Part shown: positions 34,690 to 43,132 of the stretch, one piece after another
Numbering within the stretch: position 1 is the stretch's first letter
Layout: each line of letters opens with the position of its first letter
Origin: Clostridia bacterium
GTDB lineage: Bacteria > Bacillota_A > Clostridia > Christensenellales > CAG-138
Length of the DNA: 43,858 nucleotides
Reading direction: 5' to 3'
Assembly (NCBI GenBank): GCA_017394605.1
Contig: JAFPXU010000088.1
Span: 1-43,858, forward strand
The notes under the pieces: generated by a model
Databases searched by the model: none
Told to the model about the DNA's origin: nothing
The model's input: the letters and a program-made list of their open reading frames with translations, nothing else
Translations under genes and position numbers: made by a program

Positions 34690-34942
34690 TTGACGAAGAC
34701 AGCGGAAGGAATTGTTCTTCAGAGAGCCGGCGGATGGTGCGAGCCGGCAGCATGCACTTCATGTACTCATCACTTCCGAGCCGGAGGTCCGAACAGCAAT
34801 ATCAGTAGGCGCCTCCCGTACGCCCGCGTTAAGGGATAGGATTTGATAGAATCCGAAGTGGCGGCAGAGGATCTGCCGCAAGTTGAGTGGTACCACGGGA
34901 AAACAATCTCGCCTCAGTTAGTATTTGACTGAGGCTTTTTTA
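34690..34942 (+). promoter_or_regulatory. T-box riboswitch 2, specifier probably AUC (Ile)
   Basis: Stem I distal motif AGAGAGCCGG with GGTGCGAGCCGG (34721-34747). The lower stem CGGAAG (34703-34708) pairs with CTTCCG (34773-34778). Directly before it stands ATC-A (34769-34772), so the specifier is ATC, an Ile codon. The upper half of the specifier loop is less clear than in the other two, and an out-of-register CTC lies just upstream. The T-box core GAGTGGTACCACGGG is at 34885-34899, and the terminator is GCCTCAGT/ACTGAGGC (34911-34935) plus a T run. Confidence 0.87.
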
Positions 34943-34957
34943 TTGGAGGAAAAACAG

Positions 34958-37228
34958 ATGGATCAGACAGCCAGCGGCCAACTGTACGAGGTTGCACAGC
35001 GTATTCACGAGATGCGCGACATCTTCGGCTACAGTACCCAGAAAATGGCGGAACTGACGGAAATTCCCGAATCGCTTTATCTTTCGTATGAGGCGGGAAT
35101 GGAGGATCTTCCGTTTACGTTCATGCATAAGTGCGCGCTCGCGTTCGGCGTGGAGATAACGGATCTTCTCGAAGGTCACAGCGCGAAGCTGTCCAACTAT
35201 ACGGTCACGCGCCGCGGCAACGGTCTTGTGACGGCGAGCGAGGACGGGATCATGATCCAGAATATGGCGCCGATGTTCCGTCAGAAACTCGCGACGCCGT
35301 ACTGGGTCACTTATGAGTATTCGGACGAACTGCAGCATCAGCCGATCCATACGGTGACCCACAGCGGTCAGGAATTCGACCTCGTCGTGTCCGGAACGCT
35401 CAGAGTCCAGATCGGCTCGCACACGGAGGTTCTGGAGGAAGGCGATTCGATCTTCTACAAGAGCTCCACGCCGCACGGCATGATTGCCATCGGCGGGAAG
35501 GACTGCACGTTCCTCGCCATGATCATGGCAGGCACGGAAGAGGAGCAGAAGTTCGACGAGATCGTACAGCCCGTTTCCGGCGAGCCGAAGCAGCCGCTCT
35601 TCTGCGAAACGTTCATCGACGCGCACGAGGACGCCGCGGGAAGGCTGCAGGGAATCGATTTCAAGAACGCGGAAAACTTCAATTTCGCGTTTGATATCGT
35701 GGACGGGATCGCCAGGAAGGACCCCTACAAGCTGGCCATGGTCCATGTATCCAACGATATGCAGGAACGAAGGTTTACCTTTAAGGATATCAAGGACGCT
35801 TCCTCCCAGGCAGCGAATTATTTTACTTCGCTCGGCATCAAAAAAGGCGACCGGGTCATGCTGGTGCTGAAAAGACATTACCAGTTCTGGTTCGCGATCC
35901 TCGCGCTGCATAAGATCGGTGCGATCGCGATTCCCGCGACGAACCAGCTTCAGGAGCACGATTTCGAGTACCGCTTCACCTCGGCGGGCGTGAGCGCCAT
36001 CATCTGCACGGCAGACGGGGACACCGCCCATCAGGCTGAACTCGGCGAACAAGCGGCGGACATGGCGCTGATGAAGATCATGGTCGGCGGAAGCAGGGAA
36101 GGCTGGCATGACTTCGACCGGGAATATGTCCTGTTCAGCAGAAGATACCGCCGTACGGAGGATTCGCCCTGCGGCGACGATCCCATGCTGATGTTCTTTA
36201 CGTCCGGAACGACAGGCTATCCGAAGATCGCCACGCACAGTTATAAATACGCGCTCGGACATTTTGTGACGGCGAAATACTGGCACTGGGTCGAACGGGA
36301 AGGGCTGCATTTCACAATTTCAGAGACCGGATGGGGCAAGGCGCTGTGGGGCAAGCTGTACGGACAGTGGATGTGCGAGGGCGCCGTGTTCGTGTACGAC
36401 TTCGACGTGTTCGACGCGGAAAAGATCCTGCCGATGTTCAAACGGTACAACATCACGACTTTCTGCGCGCCGCCCACGATGTACAGGATGCTGATCAAGA
36501 AGGACCTGTCGAAATATGATCTGAGTTCCATACGGCACGCGACGACCGCCGGAGAGGCGCTGAATCCGGAAGTATTCTATCAGTTTGAAAAGGCGACCGG
36601 GCTTCAGGTCGCGGAGGGATTCGGCCAGACCGAGATGACGCTTGGCATCGCGAATCTTACCGGAATGAAGCTCAAGCCCGGATCCATGGGCAAACCGGTT
36701 CCGGGTTACGGAATCGATCTGGTCGACCGGAACGGCGAGCCGGTCGAAGACGGTGTGACCGGGGAGATCGTGATCCGCTGCGGAAGAGACGAGCACAGGT
36801 GCGGCGTATTCCTCGGCTACTACCGCGACGAGGAGAAAACGGACGAGGCATGGCGAAACGGCATGTACCACTCCGGGGATCTTGCCTGGCGGGATGAGGA
36901 CGGATACTACTGGTATGTCGGACGCGCGGACGATCTGATCAAATCCTCCGGGTACCGCATCGGACCGTCCGAGATCGAGAATACGATTATGGAACTTCCG
37001 TACGTGCTCGAGTGCGGCGTGTCCTCCGCACCGGACGAGGTCCGCGGGCAGGTGGTCAAGGCGAGCATCGTGCTTGTGCCCGGAAAGGAAGGCACGGAGG
37101 AACTCAAGAAAGAGATCCAGAATTATGTCAAGGCGCATACTGCGCCATACAAATACCCGAGAATCGTCGTGTTCCGCAAGGAACTGCCCAAGACGATCAG
37201 CGGCAAAATCATCCGGAATCTGCTTTAA
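34958..37228 (+). CDS. Fusion: XRE helix-turn-helix, cupin and medium-chain-type acyl-CoA synthetase (Ile unit)
   Basis: 756 residues from the ATG at 34958, with GGAGG 7-9 bases upstream; a TTG further up lies inside the terminator. Residues about 9-70 are an XRE-type HTH (IHEMRDIFGYSTQKMAELTEI). Residues about 105-190 are a cupin (VTHSGQEFDLVVSGTLRVQIG, GDSIFYKSSTPHG). From about 225 follows an ACSM-like ligase: FFTSGTTGYPK (about 413), SETGWGKALWGKLYGQW, EGFGQTE, YHSGDLAWRDEDGYYWY, and Lys750 in SGKIIRNLL. The first two domains match XRE-cupin regulators, here joined to an enzyme. The Ile T-box suggests 2-methylbutyrate as substrate (inference). Confidence 0.88.
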   Translation: MDQTASGQLYEVAQRIHEMRDIFGYSTQKMAELTEIPESLYLSYEAGMEDLPFTFMHKCALAFGVEITDLLEGHSAKLSNYTVTRRGNGLVTASEDGIMIQNMAPMFRQKLATPYWVTYEYSDELQHQPIHTVTHSGQEFDLVVSGTLRVQIGSHTEVLEEGDSIFYKSSTPHGMIAIGGKDCTFLAMIMAGTEEEQKFDEIVQPVSGEPKQPLFCETFIDAHEDAAGRLQGIDFKNAENFNFAFDIVDGIARKDPYKLAMVHVSNDMQERRFTFKDIKDASSQAANYFTSLGIKKGDRVMLVLKRHYQFWFAILALHKIGAIAIPATNQLQEHDFEYRFTSAGVSAIICTADGDTAHQAELGEQAADMALMKIMVGGSREGWHDFDREYVLFSRRYRRTEDSPCGDDPMLMFFTSGTTGYPKIATHSYKYALGHFVTAKYWHWVEREGLHFTISETGWGKALWGKLYGQWMCEGAVFVYDFDVFDAEKILPMFKRYNITTFCAPPTMYRMLIKKDLSKYDLSSIRHATTAGEALNPEVFYQFEKATGLQVAEGFGQTEMTLGIANLTGMKLKPGSMGKPVPGYGIDLVDRNGEPVEDGVTGEIVIRCGRDEHRCGVFLGYYRDEEKTDEAWRNGMYHSGDLAWRDEDGYYWYVGRADDLIKSSGYRIGPSEIENTIMELPYVLECGVSSAPDEVRGQVVKASIVLVPGKEGTEELKKEIQNYVKAHTAPYKYPRIVVFRKELPKTISGKIIRNLL

Positions 37229-37235
37229 TCGTTTC

Positions 37236-37264
37236 TTGACATTCGGGTTTATACATGATAGGAT
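37236..37264 (+). promoter_or_regulatory. Promoter of the Val T-box operon
   Basis: TTGACA (37236-37241), 17 bases, TAGGAT (37259-37264), 8 bases after the stop of the previous ligase. Confidence 0.7.
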
Positions 37265-37270
37265 TCCTTC

Positions 37271-37550
37271 ATTAAAGGCGTCGAAGGAGAGGGTCTGACC
37301 CGGGGTCCGCGTAAAGAGAGCCTGTGGGCGGTGCGAACCGGATGCGGATGGGACGGATTTGTAGCTCCGGAGCCGGAGAGAAGAAAGCGTTTATGCAAGT
37401 AGAACTCTCCCGCGTCAGCTGCGTCAGTGCTTAGGGTTTTTTGTGAACCCGATGAGTGGCACGGATCGTGAGATTCATGCAATTTGAGTGGTACCGCGGG
37501 TGATATGTTCGCTCGTCTCAAGGAATTCAAACTTTGGGGCGGGCTTTTTT
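37271..37550 (+). promoter_or_regulatory. T-box riboswitch 3, specifier GUA (Val)
   Basis: Distal motif AAAGAGAGCC with GGTGCGAACCGG. The lower stem GGAG (37286-37289) pairs with CTCC (37365-37368). The upper stem GTCTGACCCG (37293-37302) pairs with TGGGACGGAT (37349-37358). The loop left on the 3' side is TT-GTA-G, so the specifier is GTA (37361-37363), a Val codon, in the same register as CTC in T-box 1. The T-box core TTTGAGTGGTACCGCGGG is at 37483-37500. The terminator GCTCGTCTCAAG/CTTTGGGGCGGGC (37511-37544) ends in six T. Confidence 0.89.
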
Positions 37551-37577
37551 GTTTATCCCTGCGAATCGGAGGAAAAG

Positions 37578-39869
37578 ATGAGTCAGCAGATTACAGGACT
37601 GGATTACAAGATCCGCGAGATGGCGGGCCGGATCCACGAACTTCGTGAGATTTCCGGATTCACTCCCGCACAGATGGCGCAGAATACGGGCGTTTCGGAA
37701 GAGGAGTACCTGCTCTGTGAGCAGGGCGGAAGCGATCTGAACTTCGCGTTTCTCTACCGTTGCGCACTTTCGTTCGGCGTCGACGTGACGGACCTGATCG
37801 AGGGGAGCAGCCCGAAACTCCGCTCCTACACGCTGACGCGCGCCGGAAACGGTCAGAAGATCGAGCAGGCGCACGAAATGATCTATTACAATATGGCGTC
37901 CGGATTTAAGAACCGTATCGCGGATCCGCTGTATGTCGAGAACAAGTATTCCGACAGAGCGTTCCATTCGGACATCGAACTGACCACACACGACGGGCAG
38001 GAATGCGACCTTGTCATCAAGGGAACGCTGAAAGTCCAGATCGGTGAGCATACGGAGACCCTTCACGAGGGCGACTGCATCTATTTTGACAGTTCGATTC
38101 CCCACGGAATGGTGGCGGCGGACGGCGCCGACTGTCTGTTTTACGCGATCGTTCTGAAGCATCAGGACGAGATTCCGCAGATTCCCGAGATGGTGGTCGC
38201 GGAGGGGATCAAGCCCGCGGCGGCGGATCATCCCGGGGAGCGGATCGCCGACCGTTTCATCCGGACGGAAGAGAACGAAAAGGGACTTGTTACGTCCATC
38301 TCCTTCAAGGAGGAGAACTCATTCAACTTCGCCTTTGATGTTCTGGACGCCCTGGGAAGAGAGAAACCGGACAGAACGGCGCTCGTATATGCTTCCGAAA
38401 ACGGATCCAGCAGGACGTTCTCCTTCAAGGACATGAAGGACGCGTCCTCGCAGACAGCGAACTATTTTACTTCGCTCGGGATCAGGCGCGGGGACCGCGT
38501 GATGCTCGTGCTCGGGCACCACTATCAGTTCTGGTTCTCGCTGCTGGCGCTGAACAAGATCGGCGCGATCGCGATTCCGGCGACGAACCAACTGCTTCAG
38601 CATGATTTTTCCTACCGGTTCCGCACGGCGGGCGTCAGCGCGATCGTCTGCACGGCAAACGGGGACGCCGCGCACCAGGCGGAACTTGCCGAGCAGGAGA
38701 CGGGCATGACCCTGAAGAAGATCCTGGTCGGCGGGCAGCGGGACGGATGGCACGATTTCGACAGCGAATACGGTCTGTTCAGCCGCAGGTACGTGCGGAA
38801 GGAAGACGCTCCGTGCGGGAAGGACCCGATGCTGATGTTCTTTACCTCGGGAACGTCCGACTATCCGAAGGCGTGTCTGCATGATTACCGCTATCCGCTC
38901 GGACATTACATCACGGCGCGCTACTGGCACCGCGTCGTTCCGGACGGACTGCATCTGACCCTGTCGGATACCGGCTGGGCGAAAGCCCTTTGGGGAAAGC
39001 TTTACGGACAGTGGCTCTGTGAAGCGGGTGTGTTCGTTTATGACTATCAGCGGTTTGACGCGGAAAAAGTTCTGTCGCTGTTCCATGAATTCGGCATCAC
39101 GAGTTTCTGCGCGCCACCTACCATGTACAGGATGATGATCAAACAGGATCTTTCGAGATTCGATCTCAGTTCCGTCCGCCACGCGAGCATCGCGGGCGAG
39201 GCGCTGAATCCGGAGGTGTTCCGGCAGTTTGAGAACGCCACCGGTCTGAAGATCATGGAAGGCTTCGGACAGTCCGAGTCCACGCTGATCATCGGCAATC
39301 TCGCGGGCGATATGCACAAGATCGGGTCTATGGGTCGGCCTGTCCCGCTGTACGACGTGCACCTGATTACGCCGGACGGATCGGAAGCGGTAACCGGTGA
39401 AACAGGCGAGATCTGTATCAATATCAAAAACGGTCTGCCCTGTGGACTGGCGAGAGAGTATTACGGCAGCCCCGAAGTCACGGCGGCGACGTGGAAGGAC
39501 GGCTATTACCATACCGGCGACCTTGCCTGGAAGGATGAGGACGGTTTCTTCTGGTATGTCGGACGCGCGGACGACGTGATCAAGTCGTCCGGATACCGGA
39601 TCGGACCGTTCGAGATCGAGAACGTGATCATGGAACTCCCGTACGTTCTGGAGTGCGGGGTTTCCGCGGCACCTGACGAGGTGCGAGGACAGGTGGTCAA
39701 GGCGAGCATCGTGCTCGTTCCCGGGAAGGAAGGCACGGAAGAGCTGAAGAAGGAGATCCAGAACTATGTCAAGGCGCATACGGCGCCGTACAAATATCCT
39801 AGGATCGTGGTGTTCAGAAGCGAGCTTCCCAAGACGACGAGCGGGAAGATCATAAGGAGCAGGCTGTAA
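37578..39869 (+). CDS. Fusion: XRE helix-turn-helix, cupin and medium-chain-type acyl-CoA synthetase (Val operon)
   Basis: 763 residues from the ATG at 37578, with CGGAGG upstream. Same three-domain layout as the preceding paralog: HTH (IHELREISGFTPAQMAQNTG), cupin (TTHDGQECDLVIKGTLKVQIG, GDCIYFDSSIPHG) and ACSM-like ligase. The ATP loop reads FFTSGTSDYPK (about residue 422), with Asp where Gly is usual; the catalytic Lys757 in SGKIIRSRL is kept. The last 75 residues are nearly identical to the paralog, while the HTH and substrate regions differ more. It heads the operon with the VOR genes. The Val T-box suggests isobutyrate as substrate (inference). Confidence 0.87.
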   Translation: MSQQITGLDYKIREMAGRIHELREISGFTPAQMAQNTGVSEEEYLLCEQGGSDLNFAFLYRCALSFGVDVTDLIEGSSPKLRSYTLTRAGNGQKIEQAHEMIYYNMASGFKNRIADPLYVENKYSDRAFHSDIELTTHDGQECDLVIKGTLKVQIGEHTETLHEGDCIYFDSSIPHGMVAADGADCLFYAIVLKHQDEIPQIPEMVVAEGIKPAAADHPGERIADRFIRTEENEKGLVTSISFKEENSFNFAFDVLDALGREKPDRTALVYASENGSSRTFSFKDMKDASSQTANYFTSLGIRRGDRVMLVLGHHYQFWFSLLALNKIGAIAIPATNQLLQHDFSYRFRTAGVSAIVCTANGDAAHQAELAEQETGMTLKKILVGGQRDGWHDFDSEYGLFSRRYVRKEDAPCGKDPMLMFFTSGTSDYPKACLHDYRYPLGHYITARYWHRVVPDGLHLTLSDTGWAKALWGKLYGQWLCEAGVFVYDYQRFDAEKVLSLFHEFGITSFCAPPTMYRMMIKQDLSRFDLSSVRHASIAGEALNPEVFRQFENATGLKIMEGFGQSESTLIIGNLAGDMHKIGSMGRPVPLYDVHLITPDGSEAVTGETGEICINIKNGLPCGLAREYYGSPEVTAATWKDGYYHTGDLAWKDEDGFFWYVGRADDVIKSSGYRIGPFEIENVIMELPYVLECGVSAAPDEVRGQVVKASIVLVPGKEGTEELKKEIQNYVKAHTAPYKYPRIVVFRSELPKTTSGKIIRSRL

Positions 39870-39880
39870 CGGAAAACGGC

Positions 39881-40582
39881 ATGGAGACCAGAAGGCTTAC
39901 GCTTTTCGCGGGACACTACGGAAGCGGAAAAACAAATATCGCGATCAATTACGCGCTGTATCTGAAACGGGCGGGCTATCCTGTTTCAATCGCGGATCTG
40001 GATATCGTCAATCCGTATTACCGTACCAAGGACAGCGAGGAAATGCTTTCGGAAAACGGGATAAATCTGATCGTTTCGCCGTATGCGAATTCCAATGTGG
40101 ATCTGCCCTCGATGCCGAAGGAGATCTACGGACTGGTCTGTGATCCGTCGCGTTACGGCGTGCTGGATATCGGCGGAGACGACCGCGGCGCGCTCGCGCT
40201 CGGACGCTATTCGGCGGACATCGTCCGGGAGAACAACTATGAGATGCTTCTGGTCATCAACCGCGCGAGACCGCTGACGAGGACGCCGGAGGACACGGTG
40301 GAAGTTCTGCGGGAGATGGAACAGGCGGGAGGGATTCCGTTCACCGGCATCGTCAACAATACGAATCTCGGGCTCGATACCCGCGCGGAGGATGTTCTTT
40401 CAAGTCTTGCGTATGCGGACAGGGTGTCCGGCATGACCGGGCTGCCTGTGAAAATGACCTGCGCGATGCGGGAGATCGTTCCGGAGCTTTCGGACAAGAT
40501 AGAAAATCTGTTTCCGCTGGAACTGCAGAAACTGTATTATATGCTCAATGCGGAGGTGCGTAATGGCAAAACTGACATTTAA
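39881..40582 (+). CDS. MinD/ParA-like P-loop ATPase associated with the 2-oxoacid oxidoreductase
   Basis: 233 residues. Walker A is [18 protein letters not shown], followed by [14 protein letters not shown] and [15 protein letters not shown], as in SIMIBI-class ATPases. The segment [17 protein letters not shown] suggests the later nucleotide-contact region. It lies 11 bases after the ligase gene and overlaps the ferredoxin gene by 20 bases, so it is part of the Val operon. A possible role is maturation or cluster loading of the oxidoreductase, by analogy with cluster-carrier ATPases; this is inference, and I see no CxxC motif. Confidence 0.8.
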   Translation: METRRLTLFAGHYGSGKTNIAINYALYLKRAGYPVSIADLDIVNPYYRTKDSEEMLSENGINLIVSPYANSNVDLPSMPKEIYGLVCDPSRYGVLDIGGDDRGALALGRYSADIVRENNYEMLLVINRARPLTRTPEDTVEVLREMEQAGGIPFTGIVNNTNLGLDTRAEDVLSSLAYADRVSGMTGLPVKMTCAMREIVPELSDKIENLFPLELQKLYYMLNAEVRNGKTDI

Positions 40583-40769
40583 AGAGGAACTGTGCAAAGG
40601 CTGCGGTCTTTGCGTGAACGCCTGTCCGAAAGGCATTCTGGCGCTCGCGAAGAACCGGCTGAACGGGAAGGGACACGCTCCCGTGGAACTGACAGATCCC
40701 GACGCGTGCATCGGATGCGCGAGCTGCGCGATCATGTGCCCGGACTGTGTGATCAAGGTGGAGCGCTGA
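40563..40769 (+). CDS. 2x[4Fe-4S] ferredoxin subunit of 2-oxoacid:ferredoxin oxidoreductase
   Basis: 68 residues from the ATG at 40563, with GGAGG 6 bases upstream inside the preceding gene. Two cluster motifs, [12 protein letters not shown] and [12 protein letters not shown], each give four Cys. It is the delta subunit type that passes electrons between the TPP subunit and external ferredoxin. It lies 13 bases before the alpha subunit gene. Confidence 0.92.
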   Translation: MAKLTFKEELCKGCGLCVNACPKGILALAKNRLNGKGHAPVELTDPDACIGCASCAIMCPDCVIKVER

Positions 40770-40782
40770 AGGAGGAGGAACC

Positions 40783-41850
40783 ATGCAGGAAAAAGTTTTG
40801 ATGAAAGGGAACGAGGCGATCGCGGAAGCAGCCATTCTGGCGGGCTGCCGGTTCTATTTCGGTTATCCGATCACGCCCCAGACGGAAGTCGCCGCCTATA
40901 TGGCCAAGAAGATGCCGAAGATCGGCGGGACCTTCCTGCAGGCGGAAAGCGAGATTGCCGCGATCAATATGGTCTACGGCGTCGCGTCCACGGGGAAACG
41001 GGCGATGACTTCGTCCTCAAGTCCCGGCATTTCCCTGAAATGCGAGGGCATTTCCTATCTGGCCGGAGCGGATCTTCCGGCGCTGATCGTTAACGTGCAG
41101 CGTGGCGGTCCGGGGCTCGGCGGCATCCAGCCCTCCCAGTCGGATTATTTTCTGGCGACGAGAGGACCCGGACACGGCGATTTTCATGTGATCGTTCTTG
41201 CGCCTTCCAGCGTGCAGGAAATGGCGGATCTGACCGGAAAGGCATTTGAACTTGCGGAGAAATACCGCATGCCCGCCATGTTGCTGGCGGACGGCACGAT
41301 GGGCCAGATGATGGAACCGGTCGTGCTTCCGGATCCCGTCGAGAACGTGCCGGAGAAGGACTGGGCGGTCACGGGTACCGGATGCGCCAGGGAGCACAGG
41401 ATCATCAACTCTCTGGATCTTTCTCCCGTCAATCTGGAACGTTTGAACAAAGAACGGTTTAAACGCTACGAGCAGGTCGAATCGGAGGAAACCATGTGGG
41501 AGTCCTTCATGATGGAGGACGCAGAGATTTGCATTGTTTCCTGCGGCATTACCGCGCGCGTTTCCAGAAACGCGATCGTTGCCGCAAGGGAAAAGGGCAT
41601 CAAGGTCGGCATGATTCGTCCGATCACGCTGTGGCCGTTTCCCAAGAAAGCATTCCTCAACGCTGCGGATCAGGTGCATGACTTCATCTGTGTCGAGCTG
41701 AATATGGGCCAGATGGCGGAGGACGTGGAACTTGCCATCCGCTGCAAGAAACCGGTTGCCCGCTGCAACCGGGTGGGAGGCATGATTCCCTCTCCGGACG
41801 AGGTACTGGAAGCCATTTACAAGGCTGCAGGAAAGGAGGCAGGAAAATGA
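40783..41850 (+). CDS. vorB: 2-oxoacid:ferredoxin oxidoreductase alpha subunit, VorB type
   Basis: 355 residues. It begins [35 protein letters not shown], which is the PFOR-I domain, with [32 protein letters not shown] and later the domain II segment [13 protein letters not shown]. Proteins of this length and start are usually assigned to the 3-methyl-2-oxobutanoate (2-ketoisovalerate) oxidoreductase group. With beta, gamma and delta it converts branched 2-oxoacids to acyl-CoA and CO2 with ferredoxin, and can run in reverse when ferredoxin is reduced. GGAGGAGG precedes the ATG, and the stop overlaps the beta start. Confidence 0.92.
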   Translation: MQEKVLMKGNEAIAEAAILAGCRFYFGYPITPQTEVAAYMAKKMPKIGGTFLQAESEIAAINMVYGVASTGKRAMTSSSSPGISLKCEGISYLAGADLPALIVNVQRGGPGLGGIQPSQSDYFLATRGPGHGDFHVIVLAPSSVQEMADLTGKAFELAEKYRMPAMLLADGTMGQMMEPVVLPDPVENVPEKDWAVTGTGCAREHRIINSLDLSPVNLERLNKERFKRYEQVESEETMWESFMMEDAEICIVSCGITARVSRNAIVAAREKGIKVGMIRPITLWPFPKKAFLNAADQVHDFICVELNMGQMAEDVELAIRCKKPVARCNRVGGMIPSPDEVLEAIYKAAGKEAGK

Positions 41851-42590
41851 TCGTATTCGACAAACCGAAATCCCTGACGGACGCCGTCCTGCATTATTGC
41901 CCCGGCTGCACGCACGGCATTGTGCACCGCCTTGTCGCGGAAAGCATCGACGAGCTTGGCATCGAGGGAAAAACGATCGGAATCGCTCCGGTCGGCTGTT
42001 CCGTCCTTGCGTATAACTATTTTGCATGCGATATGATCGAGGCGTCCCACGGACGCGCTCCCGCGGTCGCGACGGGCGTCAAGCGCGCGCTTCCGGACAA
42101 TATCGTTTTCGCCTATCAGGGCGACGGCGACCTCGCATCCATCGGCATGTGCGAAACAGTTAGTACTGCCGCACGCGGCGAAAACATCACGATTATCTTC
42201 ATCAATAACGCCATTTACGGCATGACCGGCGGACAGATGGCGCCCACATCCCTGATCGGACAGGTCACGCAAACCTCCCCCTACGGAAGGGATCCCAAGA
42301 CGCAGGGATATCCGATCCGCATCTGCGAGCTTCTCGCTACGCTCGACGGTCCCGAATATCTGGAGCGCGTTACGGTCAACAGCGTTCCGCATGTCCGCCA
42401 GGCGAAGAAGGCGATCAAGAAGGCATTCCAGAACCAGATTGAAGGAAAAGGGTTCTCCCTGGTGGAAGTGGTCAGTTCGTGCCCGACCAACTGGGGCGTC
42501 ACCCCGCTGGAGGCCATGAAGTGGATCGATGAAAAAATGCTTCCGCAGTATCCGCTCGGCGTTTACCGGGACCGCAGCAAGGAGGCGTGA
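41847..42590 (+). CDS. 2-oxoacid:ferredoxin oxidoreductase beta (TPP-binding) subunit
   Basis: 247 residues. [14 protein letters not shown] is the N-terminal Cys-containing motif. The TPP site is [13 protein letters not shown] with the Asn-containing partner [33 protein letters not shown] matches the KorB/VorA family. The start overlaps the alpha stop by 4 bases (ATGA) and the stop lies just before the gamma start, so the subunits are made together. Confidence 0.92.
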   Translation: MIVFDKPKSLTDAVLHYCPGCTHGIVHRLVAESIDELGIEGKTIGIAPVGCSVLAYNYFACDMIEASHGRAPAVATGVKRALPDNIVFAYQGDGDLASIGMCETVSTAARGENITIIFINNAIYGMTGGQMAPTSLIGQVTQTSPYGRDPKTQGYPIRICELLATLDGPEYLERVTVNSVPHVRQAKKAIKKAFQNQIEGKGFSLVEVVSSCPTNWGVTPLEAMKWIDEKMLPQYPLGVYRDRSKEA

Positions 42591-42592
42591 AG

Positions 42593-43132
42593 ATGCAAAG
42601 CAACGAGATTATCATCGCCGGATTCGGCGGACAGGGACTGCTCTTTTCCGGCAAAGTCCTCGCATACGCCGGACTGCTTGAGGGAAGGGAACTCAGCTGG
42701 CTGCCGTCCTATGGCCCTGAAATGCGCGGAGGCACGGCAAACTGCAACGTGATTCTGAGCGATACGCCGGTCGGATCGCCCATCGTACAGCATCCCACCA
42801 TCCTGATGGTGATGAATACCCCTTCACTGGACAAATACGAGAGCACGGTCAGACCGGGCGGCATGATCTTTGTGGATTCCTCCCTGATCACGAGAAAAGT
42901 GCAGCGGACGGATGTGACGGCCGTATACGTGCCGGCCACCCAGATGGCCATGGATATGAATATCAGCGGGCTTGCGAACATGATTCTGCTCGGCGCGGTT
43001 ATTGAAAAGACCGGATGCGTGAATGAGGCAGGCATCGCGGACGCGCTGCATAAGGTGATCCCCGCCAGAAAGGCGGATCTGTTCGATTCCAATATGGCAG
43101 CCATCCGCGCAGGGAAGGAGTATGTGTCATGA
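42593..43132 (+). CDS. 2-oxoacid:ferredoxin oxidoreductase gamma subunit
   Basis: 179 residues from the ATG at 42593, with GGAGG 7 bases upstream; a GTG at 42587 that overlaps the beta stop is the alternative. IIIAGFGGQGLLFSGKVLAYAG and SYGPEMRGGTANCNVILSD are the family's N-terminal motifs, thought to contact CoA. It completes an alpha-beta-gamma-delta set, the four-subunit form typical of VOR and KOR. The stop overlaps the start of the nitrilase-like gene by ATGA. Confidence 0.91.
   Translation: MQSNEIIIAGFGGQGLLFSGKVLAYAGLLEGRELSWLPSYGPEMRGGTANCNVILSDTPVGSPIVQHPTILMVMNTPSLDKYESTVRPGGMIFVDSSLITRKVQRTDVTAVYVPATQMAMDMNISGLANMILLGAVIEKTGCVNEAGIADALHKVIPARKADLFDSNMAAIRAGKEYVS

Noticed and set aside
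34766..34768. CTC (Leu) as the specifier of T-box 2
   Set aside because: It lies three bases too far from the lower stem strand CTTCCG. ATC-A sits directly before it as in the other two leaders. The upper loop is unclear, so some doubt remains.
37360..37362. TGT (Cys) as the specifier of T-box 3
   Set aside because: It would shift the register by one base relative to T-box 1, where two loop bases precede and one purine follows the codon. GTA fits that layout and the branched-chain context.
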